Shown piece by piece: positions 1 through 8,135 of a stretch of DNA of 64,000 bases. This DNA comes from JBCBGF01 sp039193455. Lineage in GTDB: Bacteria > Pseudomonadota > Alphaproteobacteria > Rhodobacterales > Rhodobacteraceae. Position 1 is the stretch's first letter, and each line of letters starts with the position of its first letter. A program made the position numbers and the translations under genes. The notes beneath the pieces are model-generated. The model had not been told where the DNA came from and made no database searches. It worked only from the letters and a program-made list of their open reading frames with translations. Location: the NCBI GenBank assembly GCA_039193455.1, contig JBCCWO010000001.1, positions 434,001 to 498,000 of the forward strand, written 5' to 3'.

Positions 1-654
1 CTGCTCTTTTACCTGCTGGTCACGCCAGAGATCGTTCTGACAGGCATCCCAACCTACATGGCCGCGGTCCTGTTCCTGTTCCCGATCATATTCCTCGTCG
101 TGCTGTTCAACTCGCGCTATCACACGCAGCCGACGACGCGGAACCTCTATGTCGCGATCACGCTGGTGGTCGGGCTGTGGGTGTACCTAGGCATCGCCTG
201 GGACGCCGACCCCTTGGGCATCATCTCGCTGCCCGGCAATATCCTCGTGGTGTTCGTGTCGGTCGTCTTTGTGAACTCACCCACGGTCTTCCGGATCGTG
301 CGGGGCCTCGTTCTCGATATCCGCACGCGCGACTACGTGGCTGCGGGACAGACCCGCGGGGAAGGCGCCTGGTACATCATGCTTTGGGAAATTCTGCCCA
401 ACGCGCGCGGGCCGCTGATCGTCGATTTCTGCTTGCGGATTGGGTACACGATCATTCTGCTCGGCACGCTCGGCTTCTTCGGTCTTGGCGTAAGCCCAGA
501 GAGCCCGGATTGGGGATCGACGATCAATGACGGGCGGCGCCTGCTGGCCATCTTCCCCCACCCTGCCCTGGCCCCGGCCATTGCGCTGATGAGCCTGGTG
601 CTCGGTCTGAACCTGCTCGCGGACGGGCTACGGGAAGAGAGCCTGAAGGACTGA
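1..654 (+). CDS. ABC transporter permease, DppC/OppC type (5' truncated)
   Basis: Inner-membrane permease subunit of a peptide/nickel-type ABC importer. The frame is open from base 1, so the N-terminus lies outside the window; an internal ATG at 58 is not a convincing start. Visible are several hydrophobic segments and the cytoplasmic EAA-like loop (DYVAAGQTRGEG, then LWEILPN) that contacts the ATPase, followed by the family-typical GFFGLGV and PDWGSTINDGR stretches near the C-terminus. The ATPase and binding-protein genes must lie upstream or elsewhere. The substrate cannot be read from this fragment. Family assignment is firm. Confidence 0.88.
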   Translation: MLFYLLVTPEIVLTGIPTYMAAVLFLFPIIFLVVLFNSRYHTQPTTRNLYVAITLVVGLWVYLGIAWDADPLGIISLPGNILVVFVSVVFVNSPTVFRIVRGLVLDIRTRDYVAAGQTRGEGAWYIMLWEILPNARGPLIVDFCLRIGYTIILLGTLGFFGLGVSPESPDWGSTINDGRRLLAIFPHPALAPAIALMSLVLGLNLLADGLREESLKD

Positions 655-660
655 TCGGAT

Positions 661-690
661 GGGCGGTTGGAGGTACGGCCTCCACCGCCC
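661..690 (+). terminator. Hairpin after the ABC permease gene
   Basis: Interrupted stem GGGCGG-TT-GGAGG against CCTCC-A-CCGCCC with a five-base loop, starting 7 bases after the permease stop. No clear T-run follows on either strand, so it is a probable rather than a textbook intrinsic terminator. It lies between the permease and the convergent lipA gene and may serve both. Confidence 0.55.
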
Positions 691-743
691 GACCGGGCGC
701 CTTCGCATCAGTGTGTTCGAAGAAAAGTGGGCTAGGCCCGGCC

Positions 744-1700
744 TTAAGCCGAGCCCAGCTTTTCCAACCGAGCCGCCCGCAGCTTCGCAAAATCATCGCC
801 TGCGTGGTAGGAGGATCGCGTGAGCGGGGTGGCCGAGACCATCAGGAACCCTTTGCCCCAGGCCGCCTTTTCATAGGCCGCGAACTCTTCCGGCGTCACG
901 AAATGGGCCACCTCGTGGTGCTTTGGCGTGGGTTGCAGGTATTGCCCAATCGTCAGGAAATCCACGTCCGCGGCGCGCATGTCGTCCATGACCTGGCGCA
1001 CGCCCTGCCCGTCTTCTCCAAGCCCCACCATGATCCCCGATTTGGTGAACATGGACGGATCAAGCTCTTTGACCCGCTGCAACAGCCGCAGGGAATGGAA
1101 GTATCGCGCGCCCGGACGGACCGTGGGATAGAGGCCCGGCACCGTTTCAAGGTTGTGGTTGAAGACGTCTGGCCGCGCCTCGACAACCTGCTCCAACGCC
1201 TCCGGCGCGCATTTCAGGAAATCGGGCGTCAGGATCTCGATCGTCGTGTCCGGCGCCCGGTGACGCACGGCGCGGATCGTTTGCGCAAAATGCTCGGCAC
1301 CGCCGTCTTCCAGGTCGTCCCGGTCCACCGAGGTGATCACCACATGCTTCAGGCCCAGCGTTTGCACAGCATGGGCTACGCGCCCGGGTTCAAACACATC
1401 AAGCGCGTCGGGCCGACCGGTCGCCACGTTGCAGAAGGTGCATCCGCGGGTGCAGATCTCGCCCATGATCATCATGGTGGCGTGGCCCTGGCTCCAGCAT
1501 TCGCCGACATTTGGGCAACCGGCCTCCTCGCACACGGTGACAAGCTTGTTTTCCCGCATGATGTCGCGGGTTTTCTTGTAACCGGAACTGACAGGCGCCT
1601 TCACCCGGATCCAGCCCGGTTTCTTGGGCTGAGCCTTATCTGGGCGATGCGCCTTCTCAGGATGGCGTTCACCGGGAATGGTCAGGTCGCGCGGGGCCAT
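744..1700 (-). CDS. lipA: Lipoyl synthase LipA
   Basis: Radical-SAM enzyme that inserts two sulfur atoms into protein-bound octanoyl groups to make lipoyl cofactors for pyruvate and 2-oxoglutarate dehydrogenases and the glycine cleavage system. Both diagnostic cysteine clusters are present: the auxiliary-cluster set in CEEAGCPNVGEC and the radical-SAM set CTRGCTFC. The length of 318 aa is normal. The ATG at 1700 is preceded by GGAGA at good spacing. The gene is monocistronic here, with phoB downstream on the same strand after about 100 bases and an inverted repeat just upstream. Identification is secure. Confidence 0.97.
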   Translation of the reverse strand: MAPRDLTIPGERHPEKAHRPDKAQPKKPGWIRVKAPVSSGYKKTRDIMRENKLVTVCEEAGCPNVGECWSQGHATMMIMGEICTRGCTFCNVATGRPDALDVFEPGRVAHAVQTLGLKHVVITSVDRDDLEDGGAEHFAQTIRAVRHRAPDTTIEILTPDFLKCAPEALEQVVEARPDVFNHNLETVPGLYPTVRPGARYFHSLRLLQRVKELDPSMFTKSGIMVGLGEDGQGVRQVMDDMRAADVDFLTIGQYLQPTPKHHEVAHFVTPEEFAAYEKAAWGKGFLMVSATPLTRSSYHAGDDFAKLRAARLEKLGSA

Positions 1701-1716
1701 ACGGATCTCCGTCTCG

Positions 1717-1738
1717 GATAGTTTAGCACTTAACTATC
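1717..1738 (-). promoter_or_regulatory. Inverted repeat in the lipA upstream region
   Basis: Perfect 7-base arms GATAGTT and AACTATC separated by 8 bases, 17 bases upstream of the lipA start. The position fits an operator overlapping the promoter or a small leader hairpin. No regulator gene is adjacent, so the function is inference. Confidence 0.35.
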
Positions 1739-1801
1739 TAGGGCGGGATTGTCCAAGGGTCAGGGTGACGCGCATATCTGCCATGCAGCAGGCGGAAAAG
1801 C

Positions 1802-2491
1802 CTATCCCAGGGCGTAGCCTGCACCGCGCACAGTGCGGACCGGATCGTCGCCGCCATGCTGGCACAGCGCCTTGCGCAGACGCCCGATGTGGACATCGAC
1901 AGTGCGGGTATCGACATAGATGTCCCGCCCCCAGACCCGGTCGAGCAATTGCTCACGGCTCCAAACGCGGCCCGGCTTTTCCATAAACGTGCTCAAGAGG
2001 CGGAACTCGGTCGGGCCCAGTTTGAGCGGTTTGTCCTTGCGGGTGACGCGATGGGTCTCGGCATCAAGGATGATATCGCCGAACTGCAAGCGCTCGCCAA
2101 CCGACGCAGGACGGGTCCGGCGCAACTGGCTGCGGACCCGGGCCATAAGCTCGAGCACAGAGTACGGCTTGATGACATAGTCGTCAGCGCCTGTTTCCAG
2201 GCCCCGGACACGATCCACTTCCTCTGAGCGCGCGGAAAGCATGATCACAGGGATACTGCGCGTGTCGGCCCGGGATTTGACCTGGCGGCACACTTCGATC
2301 CCCGAGACGCCTGGTAGCATCCAGTCGAGGACGATGATGTCAGGCGAATCCTCTTTCAGCAAAAGCAGCGCCTCATCGCCGGTCTCGGCACGGCTCACTG
2401 CAAAGCCTTCCGCCTCCAGATTGTAGGCCAAAACCTCCCGCTGCGCGGGTTCGTCTTCGACAACCAGAACAGTCGGCTGGTCCGCTGACAT
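1802..2491 (-). CDS. phoB: Phosphate regulon response regulator PhoB
   Basis: DNA-binding response regulator that activates Pho-box promoters when phosphorylated by PhoR. The N-terminal receiver domain (about residues 1-120) has the acidic pair in VVEDE, the phosphoacceptor Asp56 in IIVLDWMLP, and Lys in the VIKPYS segment. The C-terminal winged-helix OmpR/PhoB DNA-binding domain carries TEFRLLSTFMEKPGRVWSRE and VDVHIGRLRKAL. Length 229 aa is typical. It is the last gene of the phoR-pst-phoU-phoB operon; its ATG shares one base with the phoU stop codon, which implies translational coupling. Confidence 0.97.
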   Translation of the reverse strand: MSADQPTVLVVEDEPAQREVLAYNLEAEGFAVSRAETGDEALLLLKEDSPDIIVLDWMLPGVSGIEVCRQVKSRADTRSIPVIMLSARSEEVDRVRGLETGADDYVIKPYSVLELMARVRSQLRRTRPASVGERLQFGDIILDAETHRVTRKDKPLKLGPTEFRLLSTFMEKPGRVWSREQLLDRVWGRDIYVDTRTVDVHIGRLRKALCQHGGDDPVRTVRGAGYALG

Positions 2492-3213
2492 TAACGGTGG
2501 CCTTCCTGCAGTCTGACATACGGCGTCCGGTCACCTTTCGGGCGTTGCTCATCCGGCATTTCGCCGGTGACGAGGTAGATCACCTGATCCGCGATCGAGG
2601 TGACGTGATCGCCCATCCGTTCGATGTTTTTTGCGATGAAATGCAGGTGCATGCACGAGGTGATGTTGCGCGGATCTTCCATCATGAAGGTCAGAAACTC
2701 GCGAAAGAGCGCGTTGTACATCTGATCAACGTCGTGGTCGCGCTGGCGTACGTCCTCTGCCAGTTCGGCGTCGCGCTGGATATACGCGTCAAGCACATCC
2801 TTCATCATCATCTGCACTTCATGCGCCATACGGCGAAGTGAGGTGGCCGCACCTTCGGGGGGCTGCATCTGCACCAGAACGCTGGTGCGTTTGGCGAGGT
2901 TCTTGGCGTAATCGCCGCACCGCTCCAGATTGCCCGAGATCTTCATCACGCTCAGGACCGTGCGCAAATCCGACGCTGTCGGCGCCCGAAGCGCAATGAC
3001 ACGTGCGGCCTCTTCATTGACCTGCTCTTCGAGCGCATCAATCGCCTTGTCGTTCTTGCGCACCTGGGCCGCCAACTCTTCATCCCGCGCCTCGAGGGAT
3101 TTGGCTGCATCGATGATGGCCGCCTCGACCAAGCCACCCATCTTCATGACCATCGCCTGAATGGCCTCTAGATCGCGGTCAAAGACCGACTGGATGTGAT
3201 TGGCTTCATTCAT
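2491..3213 (-). CDS. phoU: Phosphate transport system regulatory protein PhoU
   Basis: Cytoplasmic all-helical protein that couples the Pst transporter to PhoR signalling and keeps the Pho regulon off in high phosphate. At 240 aa it shows the two tandem three-helix PhoU repeats, each with an acidic metal-binding segment of E/DxxxD type (for example RDHDVDQMYNALFREF and GNLERCGDYAKN). It lies between pstB (12 bases upstream) and phoB (one-base overlap). Loss of PhoU in relatives gives constitutive phosphate uptake; nothing here suggests damage. Confidence 0.96.
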   Translation of the reverse strand: MNEANHIQSVFDRDLEAIQAMVMKMGGLVEAAIIDAAKSLEARDEELAAQVRKNDKAIDALEEQVNEEAARVIALRAPTASDLRTVLSVMKISGNLERCGDYAKNLAKRTSVLVQMQPPEGAATSLRRMAHEVQMMMKDVLDAYIQRDAELAEDVRQRDHDVDQMYNALFREFLTFMMEDPRNITSCMHLHFIAKNIERMGDHVTSIADQVIYLVTGEMPDEQRPKGDRTPYVRLQEGHR

Positions 3214-3225
3214 GTTTTGCCTCGT

Positions 3226-4023
3226 TTAGCCGATCCGGCCCGTAATGTAGGATTCCGTGCGCTTATCTTGCGGATTGGTAAAGATCTGGCCCGTTTCCCC
3301 GTACTCGACAAGGTTTCCGAGATGGAAGAAGGCCGTTTTCTGGCTGACACGCGCCGCCTGCTGCATCGAGTGGGTCACGATCACGACCGAGTAGTTGAGC
3401 TTCAGCTCATCAATCAATTCCTCGACCTGCGCGGTCGCAATCGGGTCGAGCGCGGAGCAGGGTTCGTCCATCAGCAGCACCTCGGGCTCGGTGGCAACGG
3501 CACGCGCGATGCAGAGGCGCTGCTGCTGACCACCGGATAGGCCGGTGCCCGGCTCGCCCAGGCGATCCTTGACCTCTTCCCAGATCGCACCGCGACGCAG
3601 CGCCCTTTCCACGATGTCGTCAAGCTCGGCCTTGTTGCGTGCCAAACCGTGGATTTTCGGGCCATAGGCCACGTTGTCATAGATCGACTTTGGGAACGGG
3701 TTCGGCTTTTGGAACACCATCCCCACCTTCGCGCGCAGCTGCACCGGGTCGACCTTGGGATCGTAGATATCTTCACCATCGAGGTGGATGTCACCTTCGA
3801 TCCGCGCCACATCGATCGTGTCGTTCATGCGGTTCAGGCAGCGCAAGAAGGTGGACTTGCCACATCCCGACGGGCCGATGAACGCGGTCACCGTCTTGTC
3901 CTGAATATCGACGTCGACGTCTTTGATGGCATGGTTCTCGCCATAATAGACCTGCACCTTGCGGGCCGCGATTTTCACTTCGGTCATGTCGACGTTTCTT
4001 TCCGTTAGTCTCATGTCGTTCAT
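3226..4023 (-). CDS. pstB: Phosphate ABC transporter ATPase PstB
   Basis: ATP-hydrolysing subunit of the high-affinity phosphate importer. Walker A GPSGCGKST is at residues 50-58, the signature LSGGQQQR and Walker B VLLMDEP follow, then the H-loop VTHS. Length 265 aa is normal. The ATG at 4023 is preceded by TAGGAGC at good spacing, so it is preferred over the internal ATG at 3987. It follows pstA by 10 bases and is followed by phoU. Confidence 0.97.
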   Translation of the reverse strand: MNDMRLTERNVDMTEVKIAARKVQVYYGENHAIKDVDVDIQDKTVTAFIGPSGCGKSTFLRCLNRMNDTIDVARIEGDIHLDGEDIYDPKVDPVQLRAKVGMVFQKPNPFPKSIYDNVAYGPKIHGLARNKAELDDIVERALRRGAIWEEVKDRLGEPGTGLSGGQQQRLCIARAVATEPEVLLMDEPCSALDPIATAQVEELIDELKLNYSVVIVTHSMQQAARVSQKTAFFHLGNLVEYGETGQIFTNPQDKRTESYITGRIG

Positions 4024-4033
4024 GGGGCAGCTC

Positions 4034-5386
4034 CTACCAGCGACGCTCGAAGCGGCGGCGCAGCATGATGGCGATCGCGTTCATGATCACGAGGAAGATA
4101 AGAAGGACGATGATCGCACCGGACGCCCGTTCTACAAAGGCCGGGTCCGAGCGCTGGGTCCAGTTGTAAACCTGGACCGGCAGCGCCGACGCCGGATCAA
4201 AGAAACCCTCGGGCGGACCCGACGGGAACTCACGCACAAACGCAACCATACCAATCAACAACAAAGGCGCCGTCTCACCCAACGCCTGGGCCAGTCCGAT
4301 GATCGTTCCGGTCAGGATACCCGGCGCGGCAAGCGGCAGCACATGGTGAAACACGGTCTGCATTTTCGACGCGCCGACCCCCAATGCCGCTTCGCGGATC
4401 GACGGGGGCACCGCTTTGAGCGAGGCCCGCGTGGCGATGATGATTGTGGGCAGCGTCATCAGCGTCAGGACCAGACCACCGACAATCGGCGCTGACTGTG
4501 GCAGCCCGGCGAAGTTGATAAAGATCGCAAGGCCCAGGATCCCGAACACAATCGAAGGGACGGCGGCGAGGTTGGCGATATTTACCTCAATCAGGTCGGT
4601 CCACCGGTTCTTGGGCGCGAATTCCTCAAGATAGATCGATGCCGCGACACCAATGGGCAGCGCCAGCAGCAAAACCACCAGCATCATGTAGAACGAGCCA
4701 ATAATGGCCACACCAAGACCCGCAGCTTCGGGCCGCTGGCCTGACGCATCAGGTGCCGTGATAAAGGCCCAGTTGAAGCGCTTTTCCAGCGTGCCCGCGT
4801 CCTGCAAGGCATCGGTCAGATCAAGCTGTGCCGGCGTGACGTTCTTGTCGAGTTCAGCGGTCGCGCGCGTCACGCGATCTTTCATGTAGCCGTCGATCCT
4901 ACCGTTGGCGAGAAACTCAAACTGGACCGTGCTCCCCACGGCGTCTGGATTGGCCAGAACAAAGTTGCGCAGCTGCGCAGGGGCTTCTTTTGACACAATG
5001 TCACCGGGCGCCGACAGCCCCTCAATCGCGATCCCGAGCTCGGCAATCTTGGCGTCCATGGCCCCAGCGATCAGCGGCGCATAGCCGAATGTCGACACCT
5101 TCGCCATGTCTTCACGGCTCCGATTGCCTTCCGGGTCAAGGCGTTCCTCCAGCAACTCCACATCGAGGGTGATGTAGGTTTGCTGAAACGCGCTCAGACC
5201 GTTCGACAAAATCGAGGCGACGAGCAAGACAAGAGCCAACAGCCCGAGCATGACGGCGATGAGACCATAGGCTTTGAAACGCGCCTCGGCCGCGTTGCGC
5301 TTTTTCGTCCGGGCATCAAGCGTCAGCAGCGATGACTTGGTGCGCCCGGCTTCGGGCAGATCGTCTGCGGCGGTGATATCGCTCAT
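4034..5386 (-). CDS. pstA: Phosphate ABC transporter permease PstA, enlarged form
   Basis: Inner-membrane permease subunit of Pst. The C-terminal part, about residues 220-450, is the usual MetI-type permease with the EAA loop (REAALGVGASKMQTVFHHV). The N-terminal 200 residues contain one membrane helix followed by a large, probably periplasmic segment absent from the enterobacterial protein; this matches the DUF3333-type N-terminus known in alphaproteobacterial PstA. Length 450 aa against about 300 in E. coli. The start overlaps the pstC stop as ATGA. Confidence 0.95.
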   Translation of the reverse strand: MSDITAADDLPEAGRTKSSLLTLDARTKKRNAAEARFKAYGLIAVMLGLLALVLLVASILSNGLSAFQQTYITLDVELLEERLDPEGNRSREDMAKVSTFGYAPLIAGAMDAKIAELGIAIEGLSAPGDIVSKEAPAQLRNFVLANPDAVGSTVQFEFLANGRIDGYMKDRVTRATAELDKNVTPAQLDLTDALQDAGTLEKRFNWAFITAPDASGQRPEAAGLGVAIIGSFYMMLVVLLLALPIGVAASIYLEEFAPKNRWTDLIEVNIANLAAVPSIVFGILGLAIFINFAGLPQSAPIVGGLVLTLMTLPTIIIATRASLKAVPPSIREAALGVGASKMQTVFHHVLPLAAPGILTGTIIGLAQALGETAPLLLIGMVAFVREFPSGPPEGFFDPASALPVQVYNWTQRSDPAFVERASGAIIVLLIFLVIMNAIAIMLRRRFERRW

Positions 5387-6864
5387 TCGTACTGCTCCCG
5401 ATACTTGCGCACGATGTAGAGGGCGAGCACGTTCAGCCCCAGTGTGATGACAAAGAGGGTTAGACCCAGGGCGAAGGCCACCAGGGTCTCAGGTGCCGCA
5501 AAATCCGTATCACCGGTCAGCTGCGAGACGATCTTGACCGTGACCGTCGTCATCGCCTCAAACGGATTCACAAGCTCGCCCAGTCCCCGATCAAACTGCG
5601 CAGCCGCCGCGCCGGCACCCAGGACAACAATCATGGTTTCACCAATGGCGCGCGAGGCCGCGAGCAGGATGGCCCCAACAATACCCGGCAAGGCCGCTGG
5701 GATCACAACCTGGCGGATCGTTTCGCTATGGGTCGCCCCAAGTCCGAACGAGCCGTCGCGCATGGCCTGTGGCACGGCGTTGATAATGTCGTCCGACAGC
5801 GAGGATACAAAGGGGATCAACATGACGCCCATGACGATCCCGGCGGTCGCCACCGATGATGCGCTCTCGCCCAGCCCCATCGGCATGGCAAAGTAGTCGC
5901 GCAGCAAGGGACCGACTGTAATCAGCGCAAAGAGGCCGTAAACGATCGTCGGGATACCCGCCAGTATCTCGATCAGCGGCTTGGCGACCGCGCGCGTGCG
6001 CGGGCCTGCATATTCGCTCATATAGATTGCGGCGAAGAGGCCGATGGGCACGGCCACAAGCAGTGCGATGAAAGAGATATAGAGTGTGCCCCACAAGAGC
6101 GGGATGATGCTCAGCGACGAGTTCCCCCGGAAATCAGGCGCCCACTCCAACCCGAAGAAGAACGACGTCCACGGGTATTGCGTAAAGAAATTACGCGTCT
6201 CAAAGAGCATCGACAAAACGATGCCGAGCGTGGTCAGGATGGCAATCGATGCCGCCACGATTAAGAGCGCAAGGATCACCCGCTCCACCTGGTTGCGCGC
6301 GCGGAAGCTGCCTTTGGTGATGTAGATCGAACTGGCAAACCCAGCGAGGGCAAGGCCGATCACGGCGATATTCATCCACAGCGTGCCGGTAGACGCCATC
6401 TCACGATATTGCTGTGCGGCGCGCAGCACTGGCGCTGCAACGTTCGAGCCAAGCGCAACGCCGACCTCGCCAAGCCGCTGGCGGACATCGGTGAACTCGG
6501 TGCGGATGGAACTGGCGTCGTCTTCGCTCATCGCGCCTTGCGCGACTGCCAAATCAAGCCCGCTCGCCACCCGCTCTACATCGGTCATCAAAAGGCTCAG
6601 AGTGCTGCCTTCCGGGATCGCCGTGTCAGGGATTGATGCCGATATCCGGCTCTCAATCCAGGCGGGCTGCACCAGCAGCCACAGCACCAACATGCCCATC
6701 GCAGGTATGATCGTCGCAAACGATACGTTTGCACCGTAATAGGACGGCAATGAGTGGAGCGTCTTCACGTCGCCACCAGCCGAGGCCAAGGTACGCTGAC
6801 GACCCAGCACGTACCCAATTGCGGCCAGCACCAGTACGATCACCACAAGCCAAATGAGCGGCAT
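5383..6864 (-). CDS. pstC: Phosphate ABC transporter permease PstC, enlarged form
   Basis: Second inner-membrane permease of the Pst importer, 493 aa. It has extra N-terminal membrane helices and a predicted periplasmic loop (about residues 70-150) before the conserved permease domain, whose EAA loop reads MRDGSFGLGATHSETIRQVVIP. A strong GGGGGAAG ribosome site precedes the ATG. The gene is separated from pstS by 84 bases that carry a hairpin, and overlaps pstA by 4 bases. The enlargement matches other alphaproteobacteria and is not a fusion. Confidence 0.95.
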   Translation of the reverse strand: MPLIWLVVIVLVLAAIGYVLGRQRTLASAGGDVKTLHSLPSYYGANVSFATIIPAMGMLVLWLLVQPAWIESRISASIPDTAIPEGSTLSLLMTDVERVASGLDLAVAQGAMSEDDASSIRTEFTDVRQRLGEVGVALGSNVAAPVLRAAQQYREMASTGTLWMNIAVIGLALAGFASSIYITKGSFRARNQVERVILALLIVAASIAILTTLGIVLSMLFETRNFFTQYPWTSFFFGLEWAPDFRGNSSLSIIPLLWGTLYISFIALLVAVPIGLFAAIYMSEYAGPRTRAVAKPLIEILAGIPTIVYGLFALITVGPLLRDYFAMPMGLGESASSVATAGIVMGVMLIPFVSSLSDDIINAVPQAMRDGSFGLGATHSETIRQVVIPAALPGIVGAILLAASRAIGETMIVVLGAGAAAAQFDRGLGELVNPFEAMTTVTVKIVSQLTGDTDFAAPETLVAFALGLTLFVITLGLNVLALYIVRKYREQYE

Positions 6865-6910
6865 CTCTTCCCCCGGGAAAATCTTAACCGGGCGATGTGT
6901 CCCGGTTGGT

Positions 6911-6938
6911 TGAGGGCGGCTCTTGCAAGCCGCCCTCA
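6911..6938 (-). terminator. Strong hairpin between pstS and pstC
   Basis: Perfect 11-bp stem TGAGGGCGGCT / AGCCGCCCTCA with a 6-base loop, starting 10 bases after the pstS stop. There is no T-run in the direction of transcription, so it is more likely a leaky terminator or a 3'-end stabiliser of pstS mRNA than a full stop. That would allow PstS to be made in excess over PstCAB. Confidence 0.7.
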
Positions 6939-6948
6939 GACGGCTCGA

Positions 6949-7986
6949 TTACATCGAGCTGTTCATCACGTCTTCATTGGCCACGACAGCCTGGGTGTCC
7001 GACAGCGCCGGGTCAGCCACAAGACCGTAGGCGGCCAGCGGGCCAGCGGGGCCTGCGATGTCGTCCGAGATGAAGAATTCAGCGAATTCTTTCAGGCCGG
7101 GGATCACGCCGATATGCGCCTTCTTGATGTAGAAGAACAGCGGGCGCGACACCGGGTATTCACCGGTCGAGATCGATTCCGTGGTGGGAACAATGCCCGA
7201 CATCGTAGCGACCTGCAGCTTGTCGGTGTTGTTCTCGTAGAACGCGAGGCCGAAGACACCGATGCCGTCTTTGTTCGAATCGATGCGGGCCAGCGTCTCG
7301 GTGTAGTCGCCGTCGATGTCGACCGAACGACCGTCGGTGCGGATCGCCATGCACTTGTCTTCGGCGGTGTCTTCGTCAACGCCTGCGTCCAGCATTGCCT
7401 GGAAGAAGCCACCGTCTTCACAGCCGGCCAGAACGACTTTTTCCTCGAACACTTCACGCGTGCCGTGCTTGGTGCCAGGGATGAAGGCCTGGATTTCCTG
7501 CGCGGGCAGCGCCGGATCAACTTCGTTCCACATCGCCAGCGTGTTGGGGACCAGTTCGCCGTCGATGAAATGCTCGGCGGCAACGGCCTTGTACCAATGC
7601 TCGGGCGTGAATTCGAACGAGTTGCCGTTGATATCCGAGGCAAAGACGATGCCGTCATACCCGATGCGCACTTCGATGATGTCGGTCACACCGGCGTCGG
7701 CGCAAGCAGCGACTTCACCTTCACGGATCGCACGCGAGGCGTTCGCGATGTCGATCGTGTTTTCGCCAACACCTTCGCAGAAACGCTTGAGGCCAGCCGA
7801 CGACCCACCCGATTCCACAACGGGGGTCGGGAAGTCGAAGTTCTCACCAAAGGCTTCGGCCACGATGGTTGCATAGGGCAGCACGGTCGACGAACCAGCG
7901 ATCTGGACATTGTCGCGCGCAGCGGCGGCGGTAGCGGAAACGGCAGCGATCGCCAAAGTCGAGGCGGTCAGTTTCACGAATGACAT
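6949..7986 (-). CDS. pstS: Periplasmic phosphate-binding protein PstS
   Basis: Soluble periplasmic receptor that delivers phosphate to PstCAB. The signal peptide is clear (MSFVKLTASTLAIAAVSATA, cleaved near AAAR). Phosphate-binding motifs typical of the family are visible: AGSSTVLPY near the N-terminus, SGGSSAGLKRFCEG, and a GTKHGTREVFEE segment. Length 345 aa. It is the first transporter gene, directly downstream of a Pho box, and is followed by a strong hairpin. Confidence 0.95.
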   Translation of the reverse strand: MSFVKLTASTLAIAAVSATAAAARDNVQIAGSSTVLPYATIVAEAFGENFDFPTPVVESGGSSAGLKRFCEGVGENTIDIANASRAIREGEVAACADAGVTDIIEVRIGYDGIVFASDINGNSFEFTPEHWYKAVAAEHFIDGELVPNTLAMWNEVDPALPAQEIQAFIPGTKHGTREVFEEKVVLAGCEDGGFFQAMLDAGVDEDTAEDKCMAIRTDGRSVDIDGDYTETLARIDSNKDGIGVFGLAFYENNTDKLQVATMSGIVPTTESISTGEYPVSRPLFFYIKKAHIGVIPGLKEFAEFFISDDIAGPAGPLAAYGLVADPALSDTQAVVANEDVMNSSM

Positions 7987-8068
7987 ATGGTTGCTCCTGA
8001 AGATTGTCAGTGGGGCGAATTACAGTCGCCCAGTGTGCCGTCTGGTAGGCACAGCGCGCTATGCTTTT

Positions 8069-8086
8069 GTGACAGTAGTGTAACAG
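8069..8086 (-). promoter_or_regulatory. Pho box (PhoB operator) of pstS
   Basis: Read on the minus strand it is CTGTTAC-ACTA-CTGTCAC, two direct 7-base repeats with a 4-base spacer, matching the PhoB consensus CTGTCAT-A/T4-CTGTCAT closely. It lies about 80 bases before the pstS start and downstream of phoR, so pstSCAB-phoU-phoB should be phosphate-starvation induced while phoR has its own upstream promoter. Confidence 0.88.
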
Positions 8087-8135
8087 TTTTATGAAGGCCG
8101 TTAAGGAACCTTACGTAAGCCTGAAAACAGCGCCG

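Noticed and set aside
711..1721. 336-codon plus-strand ORF opposite lipA
   Set aside because: LipA on the minus strand has all catalytic cysteines; the opposite frame shows no protein-like features.
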